NCBI GenBank assembly: GCA_050248955.1
Contig: JBFWRK010000037.1
Coordinates: 1 to 16,477 of the forward strand
Origin: JBFWRK01 sp050248955
GTDB lineage: Bacteria > Actinomycetota > Acidimicrobiia > Acidimicrobiales > Ilumatobacteraceae
Direction: 5' to 3'
Length of the DNA stretch: 16,477 nt
In this document: positions 1 to 5,563 of the stretch, piece after piece
How positions within the stretch are numbered: position 1 is the stretch's first letter
Layout of the letters: every line of letters begins with the position of its first letter
Made by a program: the position numbers and the translations under genes
Notes under the pieces: generated by a model
Seen by the model: only the letters and a program-made list of their open reading frames with translations
Database searches by the model: none
Told to the model about the DNA's origin: nothing

Positions 1-126
1 ACCCCGAAGTGCTCGCCGCGCAACGACGACACGCCGCCCGGCTACGCAGTGAAGCACAACGACGATGGGGACACCCACGAGCCGCAGCCGCCTAAAGCGC
101 GCGAACGTTCGTGGTCAGAGCACTAG
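1..126 (+). CDS. 3' end of an unrecognised protein gene
   Basis: Frame 1 is open from the window edge to TAG at 124-126, giving at least 41 residues (begins TPKCSPRNDD, ends RERSWSEH). Third codon positions are about 85% G or C, clearly higher than in the competing frame 3, which stops at 93-95, so frame 1 is the better coding frame. The tail is hydrophilic, rich in Asp, Asn, Pro and His, with one cysteine, and looks disordered. I do not recognise a family. The stop lies one base from the end of the convergent peroxiredoxin gene, so the two transcripts must overlap or share a very short terminator. The start and most of the protein are outside the window. Confidence 0.5.
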   Translation, partial: TPKCSPRNDDTPPGYAVKHNDDGDTHEPQPPKARERSWSEH

Positions 127-127
127 C

Positions 128-763
128 TCACTTGTTGGGCTGGGGCAGCACCCGGAGGTAGGGCTTGACCGTGGTCCAGCCGTTCGGGAACAGCGTCTTC
201 GCCTCCTCGTCGGAGACCGTGCCACCGATGATGACGTCGTCGCCGTCCTTCCAGTTCACCGGCGTGGCCACCTTGTAGCCGGCGGTGAGCTGGAGCGAGT
301 CGATCACGCGCAGGATCTCGTCGAAGTTCCGTCCCGTCGAGGCGGGATAGGTGATCGTCAGCTTCACCTTCTTGTCCGGTCCGATCACGAACACCGAACG
401 GACGGTCAGCGTGTCGTTCGCGTTCGGGTGGATCATGTCGTACAGGTCCGAGACCTTCCGGTCCGGGTCGCCGATCATCGGGAAGTTGACCGGGGTGCCC
501 TGCGTCTCGCCGATGTCGGCTTCCCACTTCACGTGCGAGTCGACCGGGTCGACCGAGAGACCGATGACCTTGACGTTCCGCTTGTCGAACTCGGGCTTGA
601 TCTTCGCCACGTAACCGAGCTCCGTCGTGCAGACCGGTGTGAAGTCCTTCGGGTGGCTGAACAGGACCCCCCAGCTGTCCCCCAGCCACTCGTGGAAGTT
701 GATCGTCCCTTGCGTGGTCTCGGCGGTGAAGTCGGGAGCGGTGTCGCCCAGGCGAATGGCCAT
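128..763 (-). CDS. 1-Cys peroxiredoxin (Prx6/AhpC-TSA family)
   Basis: A 211-residue thiol peroxidase of the AhpC/TSA superfamily. It reduces hydrogen peroxide or organic hydroperoxides in the cytoplasm. The active site is the PxxxT(xx)C motif: HPKDFTPVC at residues 37-45, with peroxidatic Cys45 and the supporting Arg122 (TVRSVFVI). Cys45 is the only cysteine, so the enzyme cannot form an internal disulfide and must be recycled by an outside thiol. The length, and the C-terminal extension with WTTVKPYLR near residues 196-204, match the Prx6 subfamily. The ATG at 763 was chosen because AGAGGAG lies just upstream at good spacing and MAIRLGDTAPDF is the normal N-terminus. The frame stays open further upstream, but that part crosses the promoter. 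The gene is divergent from an ArsR-type regulator whose operator lies upstream of this promoter, so joint control is likely. Confidence 0.92.
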   Translation of the reverse strand: MAIRLGDTAPDFTAETTQGTINFHEWLGDSWGVLFSHPKDFTPVCTTELGYVAKIKPEFDKRNVKVIGLSVDPVDSHVKWEADIGETQGTPVNFPMIGDPDRKVSDLYDMIHPNANDTLTVRSVFVIGPDKKVKLTITYPASTGRNFDEILRVIDSLQLTAGYKVATPVNWKDGDDVIIGGTVSDEEAKTLFPNGWTTVKPYLRVLPQPNK

Positions 764-810
764 TGCTCGTCTCCTCTGTGAGGTCTGAGTGGTTCGGTTT
801 GTCGACGAAC

Positions 811-841
811 AGTGTCCCTCAAATCCGAGCGCAGTTGTCAA
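811..841 (-). promoter_or_regulatory. Promoter of the peroxiredoxin gene
   Basis: Reading the minus strand, a perfect -35 hexamer TTGACA lies at 841-836. A weaker -10 candidate, GACACT, lies at 816-811, with a 19-base spacer. The expected transcript starts near 804 and has a leader of about 40 bases carrying the AGAGGAG ribosome site. The -35 box is certain as sequence; the -10 choice is less sure because the spacer is longer than ideal. Confidence 0.45.
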
Positions 842-850
842 GAATGTCGC

Positions 851-880
851 TTGATAGGTGACAATCGAGTCACCTATAGT
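851..880 (+). promoter_or_regulatory. Leaderless promoter of the arsR-type gene
   Basis: TTGATA at 851-856 and TATAGT at 875-880 form a good sigma-70-type promoter with an 18-base spacer. Seven bases after the -10 box comes GTG at 888, which is where transcription should begin, so the mRNA would start at or next to the start codon. No Shine-Dalgarno sequence precedes GTG 888. This geometry fixes the start of the regulator gene. Confidence 0.65.
854..877. promoter_or_regulatory. Operator: 9+9 bp perfect inverted repeat
   Basis: ATAGGTGAC at 854-862 is followed, after a 6-base centre, by its exact reverse complement GTCACCTAT at 869-877. The repeat fills the gap between the -35 and -10 boxes of the adjacent regulator promoter and lies 13 bases upstream of the -35 box of the divergent peroxiredoxin gene. 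A dimeric winged-helix protein bound here would block the regulator's own promoter, as expected for autorepression, and could also affect the peroxiredoxin gene. Confidence 0.7.
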
Positions 881-887
881 CGCCCGT

Positions 888-1244
888 GTGGATGCAGTGT
901 TCAAGGCGTTGGCCGATCCCAGTCGCCGACTGCTGCTCGACGCGTTGTTCGAGCGCGACGGACGAACGCTCGTCGAGCTGTCGGCCGTGTTGCCGGGGAT
1001 GACGCGGTTCGGGGTGATGAAGCACCTCGCCGTGCTCGAAGCCGCCGGTCTCCTGACCACACGGCGTGCGGGGCGGGAGAAGCTGCACTACCTCAACCCT
1101 GTCCCAATCCGCCGGATCCACGATCGGTGGATCTCGAAGTACGCGATGCCGTTCGCCCGCGCCCTCGTCGAGCTGTCCGCCGACCTCGAGGCGGAGACCG
1201 CGTCGTCCGACACGAGCAGTGCCGCCGGACGCGTGCCCGCCTGA
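888..1244 (+). CDS. ArsR-family winged-helix transcriptional regulator
   Basis: A 118-residue ArsR-type repressor with the classic opening VFKALADPSRRLLLDALFER (residues 4-23), a recognition helix in TRFGVMKHLAVLEAAGLL (39-56) and a beta wing in RRAGREKLHYLN (59-70). It has no cysteine, so it is not a thiolate metal sensor of the classic ArsR/CadC kind. It belongs instead to the branch usually paired with SRPBCC (AHSA1-like) proteins. The start is GTG 888, seven bases after the -10 box. A GTG at 858 is also in frame but lies inside the operator and would add ten residues not typical of the family. The next gene follows after 69 bases on the same strand, so the two form an operon. Its binding site is probably the inverted repeat just upstream. 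Confidence 0.85.
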   Translation: MDAVFKALADPSRRLLLDALFERDGRTLVELSAVLPGMTRFGVMKHLAVLEAAGLLTTRRAGREKLHYLNPVPIRRIHDRWISKYAMPFARALVELSADLEAETASSDTSSAAGRVPA

Positions 1245-1297
1245 CCCGTTCCGCCCTGACCCGTTTCGCCCTGATCCGTCCCGACCGACCCTGACCC
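1241..1297 (+). repeat. Tandem 15-bp repeats beginning at a stop codon
   Basis: Three 15-base units, at 1241-1255, 1256-1270 and 1271-1285, each begin CTGAYCCGT. A fourth partial copy (CTGACCC) lies at 1291-1297. The first unit contains the TGA stop of the ArsR-type gene, and because 15 is a multiple of three the next two units place TGA in the same frame again. The array fills the spacer before the SRPBCC gene and ends just ahead of its ribosome site. Confidence 0.7.
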
Positions 1298-1313
1298 GAG
1301 GAGCACGAGCCTG

Positions 1314-2249
1314 ATGCCGAAGCCACGACACGTCCACGAGACCTACATCCGCACGACGCCCGAGCGGCTGTGGCAGGCGCTCACCGACCCGACCTTCACG
1401 AGTCAGTACTTCTACGACACCGCAGTGGAGTCGACATGGGAGCCCGGCGCTCCCTACCGGTACACCGGGCCGGAAGGACCGGCGATCGAGGGCACGGTCC
1501 TCGAAGCCGTTCCCGGCCGGCGGCTCGTGATGACGTACCGCGCGCTGTTCGATGCCGAGGCCGCGGCGGAGGAGCCGAGCCGGGTGACGTGGGAGATCAC
1601 GCCGCTGCACGGCGTCTGCCGCCTGACCCTCCTGCACGAGGACTTCGGCGGTCTCTCGCGTACGTGGGGCCTGACGCTCAACGGCTGGCGGCCGGTGATC
1701 GACGGGCTCAAGACGCTGCTCGAGACGGGTGAGCCGATCGGGCACATCGAGGATGACCGACCTGACGAGCCGCAACGCCCGGTCGATCTCACGGCGGAAG
1801 AGCATCGCGACCGCGGCATCGAGATCTACAACGCCACGTGGGAGCTCATCGGCAAGCCGGAACGCACCGCCGAGGAGGACGAGGCGATGATCCGCTCGGC
1901 ATACGCGTCTGCCTACCACTGGTCGCACGCGGCGCGTCGCACTTCGCTGAACGACGCGCGAGGAGCGTGGATGCTGGCGCGGGTGCATACGATCGCCGGG
2001 AGGCCGGAAGCCGCGCTCCACCACGCCGAGCGCTGCGCCGCGATCGTGGAAGCGAACGGCATCGGCGACTTCGACCTCGCCTACGCGCACGAAGCGAAGG
2101 CGCGCGCGTTCGCGCTCGTCGGGCGAGACGACGAAGCACGTGCGGAGCTGGCTGCCGCCCGGGCGGTGGTCGTGGCCGACGACGAAGACCGGGCGATCCT
2201 CGTCGGCGATCTCGACGCCGAGCCATGGTTCGGTCTGGCCGGCAGCTGA
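1314..2249 (+). CDS. SRPBCC (AHSA1-like) protein fused to a TPR-like helical domain
   Basis: A 311-residue, probably cytoplasmic protein. Residues 1-145 form an SRPBCC/AHSA1-type hydrophobic-pocket fold: IRTTPERLWQALTDP at 12-26, WEPGAPYRY at 42-50, RLVMTYRA at 70-77 and GWRPVIDGLKTLLETG at 124-139. After a Pro/Asp-rich linker (about 146-160), residues 161-285 are helical, with AYHWSHA at 200-206 and paired Ala-rich helices around 218-285, resembling a separate bacterial TPR-like family. A GAGGAG ribosome site lies about ten bases before ATG 1314. ArsR-SRPBCC pairs are common, and the SRPBCC partner may bind a ligand or modulate the regulator, but its substrate is unknown. The fusion is the unusual part. 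The SRPBCC call is firm; the function is not. Confidence 0.8.
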   Translation: MPKPRHVHETYIRTTPERLWQALTDPTFTSQYFYDTAVESTWEPGAPYRYTGPEGPAIEGTVLEAVPGRRLVMTYRALFDAEAAAEEPSRVTWEITPLHGVCRLTLLHEDFGGLSRTWGLTLNGWRPVIDGLKTLLETGEPIGHIEDDRPDEPQRPVDLTAEEHRDRGIEIYNATWELIGKPERTAEEDEAMIRSAYASAYHWSHAARRTSLNDARGAWMLARVHTIAGRPEAALHHAERCAAIVEANGIGDFDLAYAHEAKARAFALVGRDDEARAELAAARAVVVADDEDRAILVGDLDAEPWFGLAGS

Positions 2250-2256
2250 CCGTCGG

Positions 2257-2289
2257 CTGAGATCAACCTGAGGATGGGCTGAGATCGAC
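2257..2289 (+). promoter_or_regulatory. Three tandem 11-bp repeats (OmpR/PhoB-class box)
   Basis: CTGAGATCAAC (2257-2267), CTGAGGATGGG (2268-2278) and CTGAGATCGAC (2279-2289) follow each other without a gap. The outer copies differ at one base; the middle copy keeps CTGAG and a following GAT. An 11-bp direct-repeat period, one helical turn, is the signature of head-to-tail binding by OmpR/PhoB-class response regulators. The box lies about 36-68 bases upstream of the inferred start of transcription of the next gene, a normal activator position. Confidence 0.6.
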
Positions 2290-2311
2290 GCTTCCCGCGG
2301 CGACGCTTCTC

Positions 2312-2317
2312 TAGCGT
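2312..2317 (+). promoter_or_regulatory. -10 box of the DUF2231 gene, leaderless
   Basis: TAGCGT lies seven bases before GTG 2325, the same geometry as at the arsR-type gene. No recognisable -35 hexamer is present 17-18 bases upstream, which fits a promoter that needs an activator bound at the 11-bp repeats. No Shine-Dalgarno sequence precedes the GTG. Confidence 0.5.
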
Positions 2318-2324
2318 CGGGCGG

Positions 2325-2843
2325 GTGGAACTCTCGAAGTTGTTCGACCTCCCCGCCCATCCGCTTCTGGTCCACGTGCCAGTCGTGCTCCTCCCGATCG
2401 CCGGGTTGATGGCAATCGCGATGGCCATCCGTCTGCAATGGCTCGAGCGCTACGGCTGGTGGCTCGTGGGGACATCGGGTGTGGGTGCGCTCGGCGCCGT
2501 CCTCGCGGCAGGAAGTGGTGAGTCGCTCGAGGAGAGCGTCAAGCGCAGCGAGACGCTCCGGCGTCATGCAGAGCTCGGCGAATCTGCCCGCACGGTCTCG
2601 CTGGTGTTCTTCACCGTGGCGCTGATCATCGTCGGCGTGCGGTGGTGGGCGCGCCGCCACCTGGCTGCCGGTCGAGAGTCGGCCGCTCCCCATCACGTGG
2701 CGCGGTTCGTACGGTCGAAGGCTGGCGTCGCGATCGCGTCGGTGGCGCTCGTCGTTCTGGCGATCACCTCCACGGTGACCATCACCATGGCCGGTCATCA
2801 AGGGGCGAAGTCGACCTGGCAGGACGTCCAGCTGCGCGACTGA
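2325..2843 (+). CDS. DUF2231 four-helix membrane protein
   Basis: A 172-residue integral membrane protein with the DUF2231 signature: HPLLVHVPVVLLPIAG at residues 12-27, a second helix near 46-63 ending in GSGE, a third near 90-107 and a fourth near 134-152 followed by AGHQGA (156-161). Four histidines that tend to be kept in this family are present (His12, His17, His81 and His158). They sit at helix ends where they could bind heme or metal, but DUF2231 has no proven general function. The start is GTG 2325, placed by the leaderless -10 box. The gene stands alone, and its only clear control element is the tandem-repeat box upstream. It converges on the JAB-like gene with a 43-base gap that contains a hairpin. 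Confidence 0.75.
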   Translation: MELSKLFDLPAHPLLVHVPVVLLPIAGLMAIAMAIRLQWLERYGWWLVGTSGVGALGAVLAAGSGESLEESVKRSETLRRHAELGESARTVSLVFFTVALIIVGVRWWARRHLAAGRESAAPHHVARFVRSKAGVAIASVALVVLAITSTVTITMAGHQGAKSTWQDVQLRD

Positions 2844-2880
2844 CAGCAGCGGATCGTCGGTTCAGACGTCGGCGGCACCT

Positions 2881-2897
2881 GCGCCGTCATGCGGCGC
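2881..2897. terminator. Possible bidirectional hairpin between convergent genes
   Basis: GCGCCG at 2881-2886 and CGGCGC at 2892-2897 form a perfect 6-bp stem with a 5-base loop. The loop contains the stop codon of the minus-strand gene. There is no U tract on either side, so this is not a textbook intrinsic terminator, but its position between two convergent genes suggests a stop signal. Confidence 0.35.
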
Positions 2898-3354
2898 CGT
2901 CGACATCGTCGACATCGTCGGCCGCCGCGAGTGACGACGAGCCGCGGGCCCAGCGACCGACGCCGGACCGCAGCGACATCGATTCGAGCAGGTCGGCATC
3001 GACCACCATCCAGTCGACGAGCTCGACACCGTCCTTCGCGAAGTTCGCCCTCGTCCTGAGCCATCTGACGATGCGATCCTCGCTGGCCGCGCGCGCGACC
3101 GGTTCGTTCGAGACGAGCAGCGCCGTCCGCAACGATCGGTCAGGTAGGCCGAGGGGCCACGACGCCAGCTCGGGAGCGTGCTCGAGCTCGAACGTCATCG
3201 ACAGCCGGAGACGGCCGCGTTGGTCGCCGAAGTAGGCGCCGATGCTCGTGGGTGCGACGGAGACGCTGGCCAGCGCGAGAGCAGCAGCGTCGTCGATGCG
3301 GGTGACTCGGATGGAGCGCATCGCGCGCCGTCGATCGGTGTGATGGAGCCTCAT
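2887..3354 (-). CDS. RadC/JAB-like protein with degenerate active site
   Basis: A 155-residue protein that I align by eye to the RadC/JAB (MPN) fold. LLVSNEPVARAASEDRIVRW (residues 79-98) lines up with the family motif hHNHP-(x)n-S-x-x-D, followed by GVELVDWMVVD (109-119), which mirrors the usual GIxLLDHLIVG segment. In this reading both zinc-binding histidines are replaced (Ser82 and Glu84) while Asn83, Pro85, Ser91 and Asp93 remain, so no metallopeptidase activity is expected. The C-terminus is low complexity (DDVDDVDG), encoded by a short repeat. ATG 3354 was chosen because GGAGGGG lies 7-8 bases upstream; a longer open frame reaches 3489 but crosses the promoter. The fold is inferred, and an unrelated unknown family is possible. 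Confidence 0.6.
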   Translation of the reverse strand: MRLHHTDRRRAMRSIRVTRIDDAAALALASVSVAPTSIGAYFGDQRGRLRLSMTFELEHAPELASWPLGLPDRSLRTALLVSNEPVARAASEDRIVRWLRTRANFAKDGVELVDWMVVDADLLESMSLRSGVGRWARGSSSLAAADDVDDVDGAA

Positions 3355-3403
3355 CGGGCATCCCCTCCACAGCTCGCAGGACCGGGCCGGGGAAGCCGGC
3401 GGC

Positions 3404-3432
3404 AGCGTACGGCTCGCCGCCTGCCGTCCCAA
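3404..3432 (-). promoter_or_regulatory. Promoter of the JAB-like gene
   Basis: On the minus strand TTGGGA (3432-3427) and TACGCT (3409-3404) are separated by exactly 17 bases. Transcription should start near 3397, leaving a leader of about 43 bases that carries the GGAGGGG ribosome site. Confidence 0.45.
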
Positions 3433-3467
3433 CCCCCGACATCGGGTGCCGTGGTCCGTGCCGCGCC

Positions 3468-3473
3468 TAACGT
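3468..3473 (+). promoter_or_regulatory. -10 box of the split-barrel gene, leaderless
   Basis: TAACGT ends eight bases before ATG 3482, so transcription should begin at or very near the start codon. No Shine-Dalgarno sequence precedes this ATG, and no clear -35 box is visible. Confidence 0.45.
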
Positions 3474-3481
3474 GGCCGGCG

Positions 3482-3805
3482 ATGAGCATCGACGTCCCGA
3501 TCGACGAGCTGGCGGCGACGGCGGAGCGCTACGACTTCGCCTACGTCGTCACCGTGTCCGACAGCGGCCGCCCGCACCTCGTCGCCGTGCGGCCCACGGT
3601 CTCCGGTGACGAGCTGTCCGTGTCCGTCGGCCGCACGAGCCTCGCCAATGCGACTGCTCGTCCCGAGATCGCCCTCGTCTACCCGCCGGTCGAGGACGGC
3701 GGCATGAGTCTCGTCGTCGACGCGACGGCGTCATCTTCCGGCGAGGCGCCCGGCGTGCTGCGGCTGACCGCGACGTCTGCCCTGCTGCACCGGCCGGCAC
3801 CCTGA
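3482..3805 (+). CDS. Pyridoxamine 5'-phosphate oxidase-like flavin/F420 split-barrel protein
   Basis: A 107-residue protein that fits the first half of the PNPOx-like split barrel: FAYVVTVSDSGRPHLVAVRP (residues 19-38) gives the first two strands, and SVGRTSLANATARPEIALVY (48-67) matches the strand-helix-strand segment that usually contacts flavin or F420. Proteins of this type bind FMN, FAD, F420 or heme, and several are small reductases, but the cofactor cannot be read from sequence alone. ATG 3482 was chosen over the upstream in-frame ATG 3446 because of the leaderless -10 box and because the upstream residues are not typical of the family. The protein is shorter than many relatives and ends in a proline-rich tail. 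It converges on the DUF4015 gene with only 15 bases between the stops. Confidence 0.75.
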   Translation: MSIDVPIDELAATAERYDFAYVVTVSDSGRPHLVAVRPTVSGDELSVSVGRTSLANATARPEIALVYPPVEDGGMSLVVDATASSSGEAPGVLRLTATSALLHRPAP

Positions 3806-3829
3806 CTCATCCGACCTGACTCATCCGAT
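3802..3829. repeat. 14-bp tandem duplication spanning two convergent stop codons
   Basis: CTGACTCATCCGAC (3802-3815) is followed at once by CTGACTCATCCGAT (3816-3829). The TGA in the first copy ends the split-barrel gene on the plus strand. The TCA in the second copy is the stop of the DUF4015 gene read on the minus strand. Each copy contains both stop triplets, so a single unit could have served both genes before duplication. Confidence 0.75.
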
Positions 3830-5497
3830 GGGCTGGATCGCCGTCCAGTGGTAGAGGGCGCGCGGGTTCCACAACAGGTAGCCGTTCGAGCCGCTGTCGC
3901 GGGTCGCGTCGAGCTGGGCGGTGATCTGCGGCTCGGCGTACTCGAACGAACCGACCGTGTAGTCCTGCAACCACGGCACCACCGCCGCTCCTGAGCCTGC
4001 GGTCAGGTGATGGAAGTCGGCGAGCGAGCGGACCACGATGTCGTACGGCTGGGCGTTGGGGTGCTCGACGCCGTACTCGCCGTCGCCCCAGCCCTGCGGG
4101 TAGACCATCGGCGCCACGTAGTCGACGAACGGTGCCATGAGCCGGATGTCCTGACCGATCTCCGTCGGCCGCGTCGCGGCGATGCCGAACACGGAGACAC
4201 CGAACTCGGCACCGAGCGGCCCGAACACCTCCGCGGAGCGTTGCACGAACCGAGCCACCGCGGCCTCGGGTGAGGTGTCGAGGCCTGGGAACGTCAGCGT
4301 CGTTGGATCACCCTCCGGCCGGCGGACGTAGTCGTACAGGATCTCGTCGAACCCGAGGTCGATCGCTTCGACGGCGATGTCGATCTGGTACTGCTGCACC
4401 TCGGCGTTGGCGAAGTTCGTGAACGCCGCGTCGCCGTAGTCCTCGCTCGGCAGCGGTGTCGCACCCGACTGGTCGTAGACGAGGTAGTCGCGCTCGCCAG
4501 CCGCCAGGGCCCACCGCGCGAGCGTCGGGTCGAGGAAGCAGACGATCCTCCCGACCACGCGCACGCCCAGCGCGTGGAGCTCGTCGAGCGCGGCGCGGGC
4601 ATCGTAGAAGTCCATCTTCGCCCCGATGGTCGTGGCGAGCGGGACGTTGCTCGGGTAGCCGAGGTCGCCGACCTCGTCCTTGATGTCGAGCTGGACGACG
4701 TTGATCTGACCGCTACGCGCGAGATCGAGGATCGCGGTGCGGCGAAGGGGGTCCGCCCACGCCGATTGGCCGACGTGGACGCCGTTCGATGCCGGGTAGG
4801 CCGGCGCAACGGGAGTATCCGTGACGACCACGACTCGGCGCGTCGTGTTCCCGAGGGCGTCCGTCGCGACGACCTCGATCGGCTCGGTCGTCGGAGCGAG
4901 CTCAGCGCGGTAGACGTCACCTTCGACGGAGGTCGGGACGCCGCCGACGGTGATCGACGAGACGTCTTCGGTGAGTCCCGTGACGATCAGGCGCTCGCCC
5001 TCGGTCGCCGGTAGCACCTGCGCCGGTGCGGTGAACGAGGGACCGGATGAATCGACGGAGAAGTGCCGCGTCACCGTCCGTTCGTCCGCGCCGAACCGTC
5101 CGCCGAGGGTCACGACGACGGTGTGCTCGCCGTCGGCGAGCCCCTCCAGACGTACGACGCGCGTGCTCCCGTCACTCACCGGGGCGACGGGTGCTCCGTC
5201 CACGTGCACGCTCAACGCGCCGGCCCCCATGCCACCCGAGCCGATCACGATCTCGAGGTCCTCGGCTGTGCTGGCGTTGAGCGTTGCACCGTCCTCCACG
5301 CCGGAAACGGACAACTCGCTGTGCTGGAGCTCCGGAACCGCGATGGCGACCGCCGCCGCGGCGACGAGCGCGAACGCGACGATCACGACGAGCCGCCGCG
5401 AGGTGCGTCCTCGAGGTGCGTCCTCGTCCTGGAGGTTCCGGCTGTCCGACCCCGGTTGTGAACGCCCGAGGATCGAGCCCTCCTTGAGCTCGGTCAC
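3821..5497 (-). CDS. Membrane-anchored DUF4015 glycoside-hydrolase-like protein
   Basis: A 558-residue protein. Basic residues RTSRR (31-35) precede one membrane helix (about 36-54), giving an N-in anchor with the rest outside the cell. Residues 60-150 and 155-228 look like two small beta-sandwich modules (strand-rich; ADGEHTVVVT at 121-130 and DALGNTTRRVVVVT at 213-226). Residues 235-550 match DUF4015, a putative TIM-barrel glycosidase domain: VVQLDIKDEVGDLGY (267-281), FDEILYDYVRRPEGD (383-397), APMVYPQGW (462-470) and GYLLWNP (539-545). Asp and Glu residues in the first two motifs are the likely catalytic or binding carboxylates. The substrate is probably cell-surface or wall polysaccharide, but none is proven. 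The start is GTG 5497, six bases after a TAGCCT -10 box. The gene lies 59 bases behind the ABC permease on the same strand, though its own promoter suggests separate transcription. Confidence 0.8.
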   Translation of the reverse strand: MTELKEGSILGRSQPGSDSRNLQDEDAPRGRTSRRLVVIVAFALVAAAAVAIAVPELQHSELSVSGVEDGATLNASTAEDLEIVIGSGGMGAGALSVHVDGAPVAPVSDGSTRVVRLEGLADGEHTVVVTLGGRFGADERTVTRHFSVDSSGPSFTAPAQVLPATEGERLIVTGLTEDVSSITVGGVPTSVEGDVYRAELAPTTEPIEVVATDALGNTTRRVVVVTDTPVAPAYPASNGVHVGQSAWADPLRRTAILDLARSGQINVVQLDIKDEVGDLGYPSNVPLATTIGAKMDFYDARAALDELHALGVRVVGRIVCFLDPTLARWALAAGERDYLVYDQSGATPLPSEDYGDAAFTNFANAEVQQYQIDIAVEAIDLGFDEILYDYVRRPEGDPTTLTFPGLDTSPEAAVARFVQRSAEVFGPLGAEFGVSVFGIAATRPTEIGQDIRLMAPFVDYVAPMVYPQGWGDGEYGVEHPNAQPYDIVVRSLADFHHLTAGSGAAVVPWLQDYTVGSFEYAEPQITAQLDATRDSGSNGYLLWNPRALYHWTAIQPIG

Positions 5498-5503
5498 CCC
5501 GCC

Positions 5504-5509
5504 AGGCTA
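5504..5509 (-). promoter_or_regulatory. -10 box of the DUF4015 gene, leaderless
   Basis: On the minus strand TAGCCT (5509-5504) lies six bases before GTG 5497. The candidate -35, TTCGCT, lies about 18 bases further upstream and is weak. The GTG has no separate Shine-Dalgarno sequence at normal spacing. Confidence 0.4.
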
Positions 5510-5546
5510 GAGGCGTCGCACGCCCGGAGCGAACCGATCTGCCCCT

Positions 5547-5563
5547 GGCCTGCGTCTCAGGCC
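5547..5563. terminator. Hairpin overlapping the stop of the ABC permease gene
   Basis: GGCCTG at 5547-5552 and CAGGCC at 5558-5563 form a perfect 6-bp stem with a 5-base loop. The stop codon of the permease gene (5557-5559) sits at the loop-stem edge. There is no U tract downstream on the minus strand, so it may attenuate or protect the 3' end rather than terminate fully. Confidence 0.3.

Noticed and set aside
102..112. A second copy of CGAACGTTCGT as a LexA site
   Set aside because: It lies inside the coding end of the first gene, the flanking bases do not complete the CGAAC-N4-GTTYG pattern, and no promoter is nearby.
888..1244. Metal-sensing ArsR/SmtB repressor
   Set aside because: The protein has no cysteine and no visible metal-binding motif, and its partner is an SRPBCC protein rather than a metal pump.
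870..2801. A 643-codon open frame on the minus strand
   Set aside because: It is antisense to three well-supported plus-strand genes and gives an Arg/His/Asp-rich product with no family features, as expected for shadow frames in GC-rich DNA.
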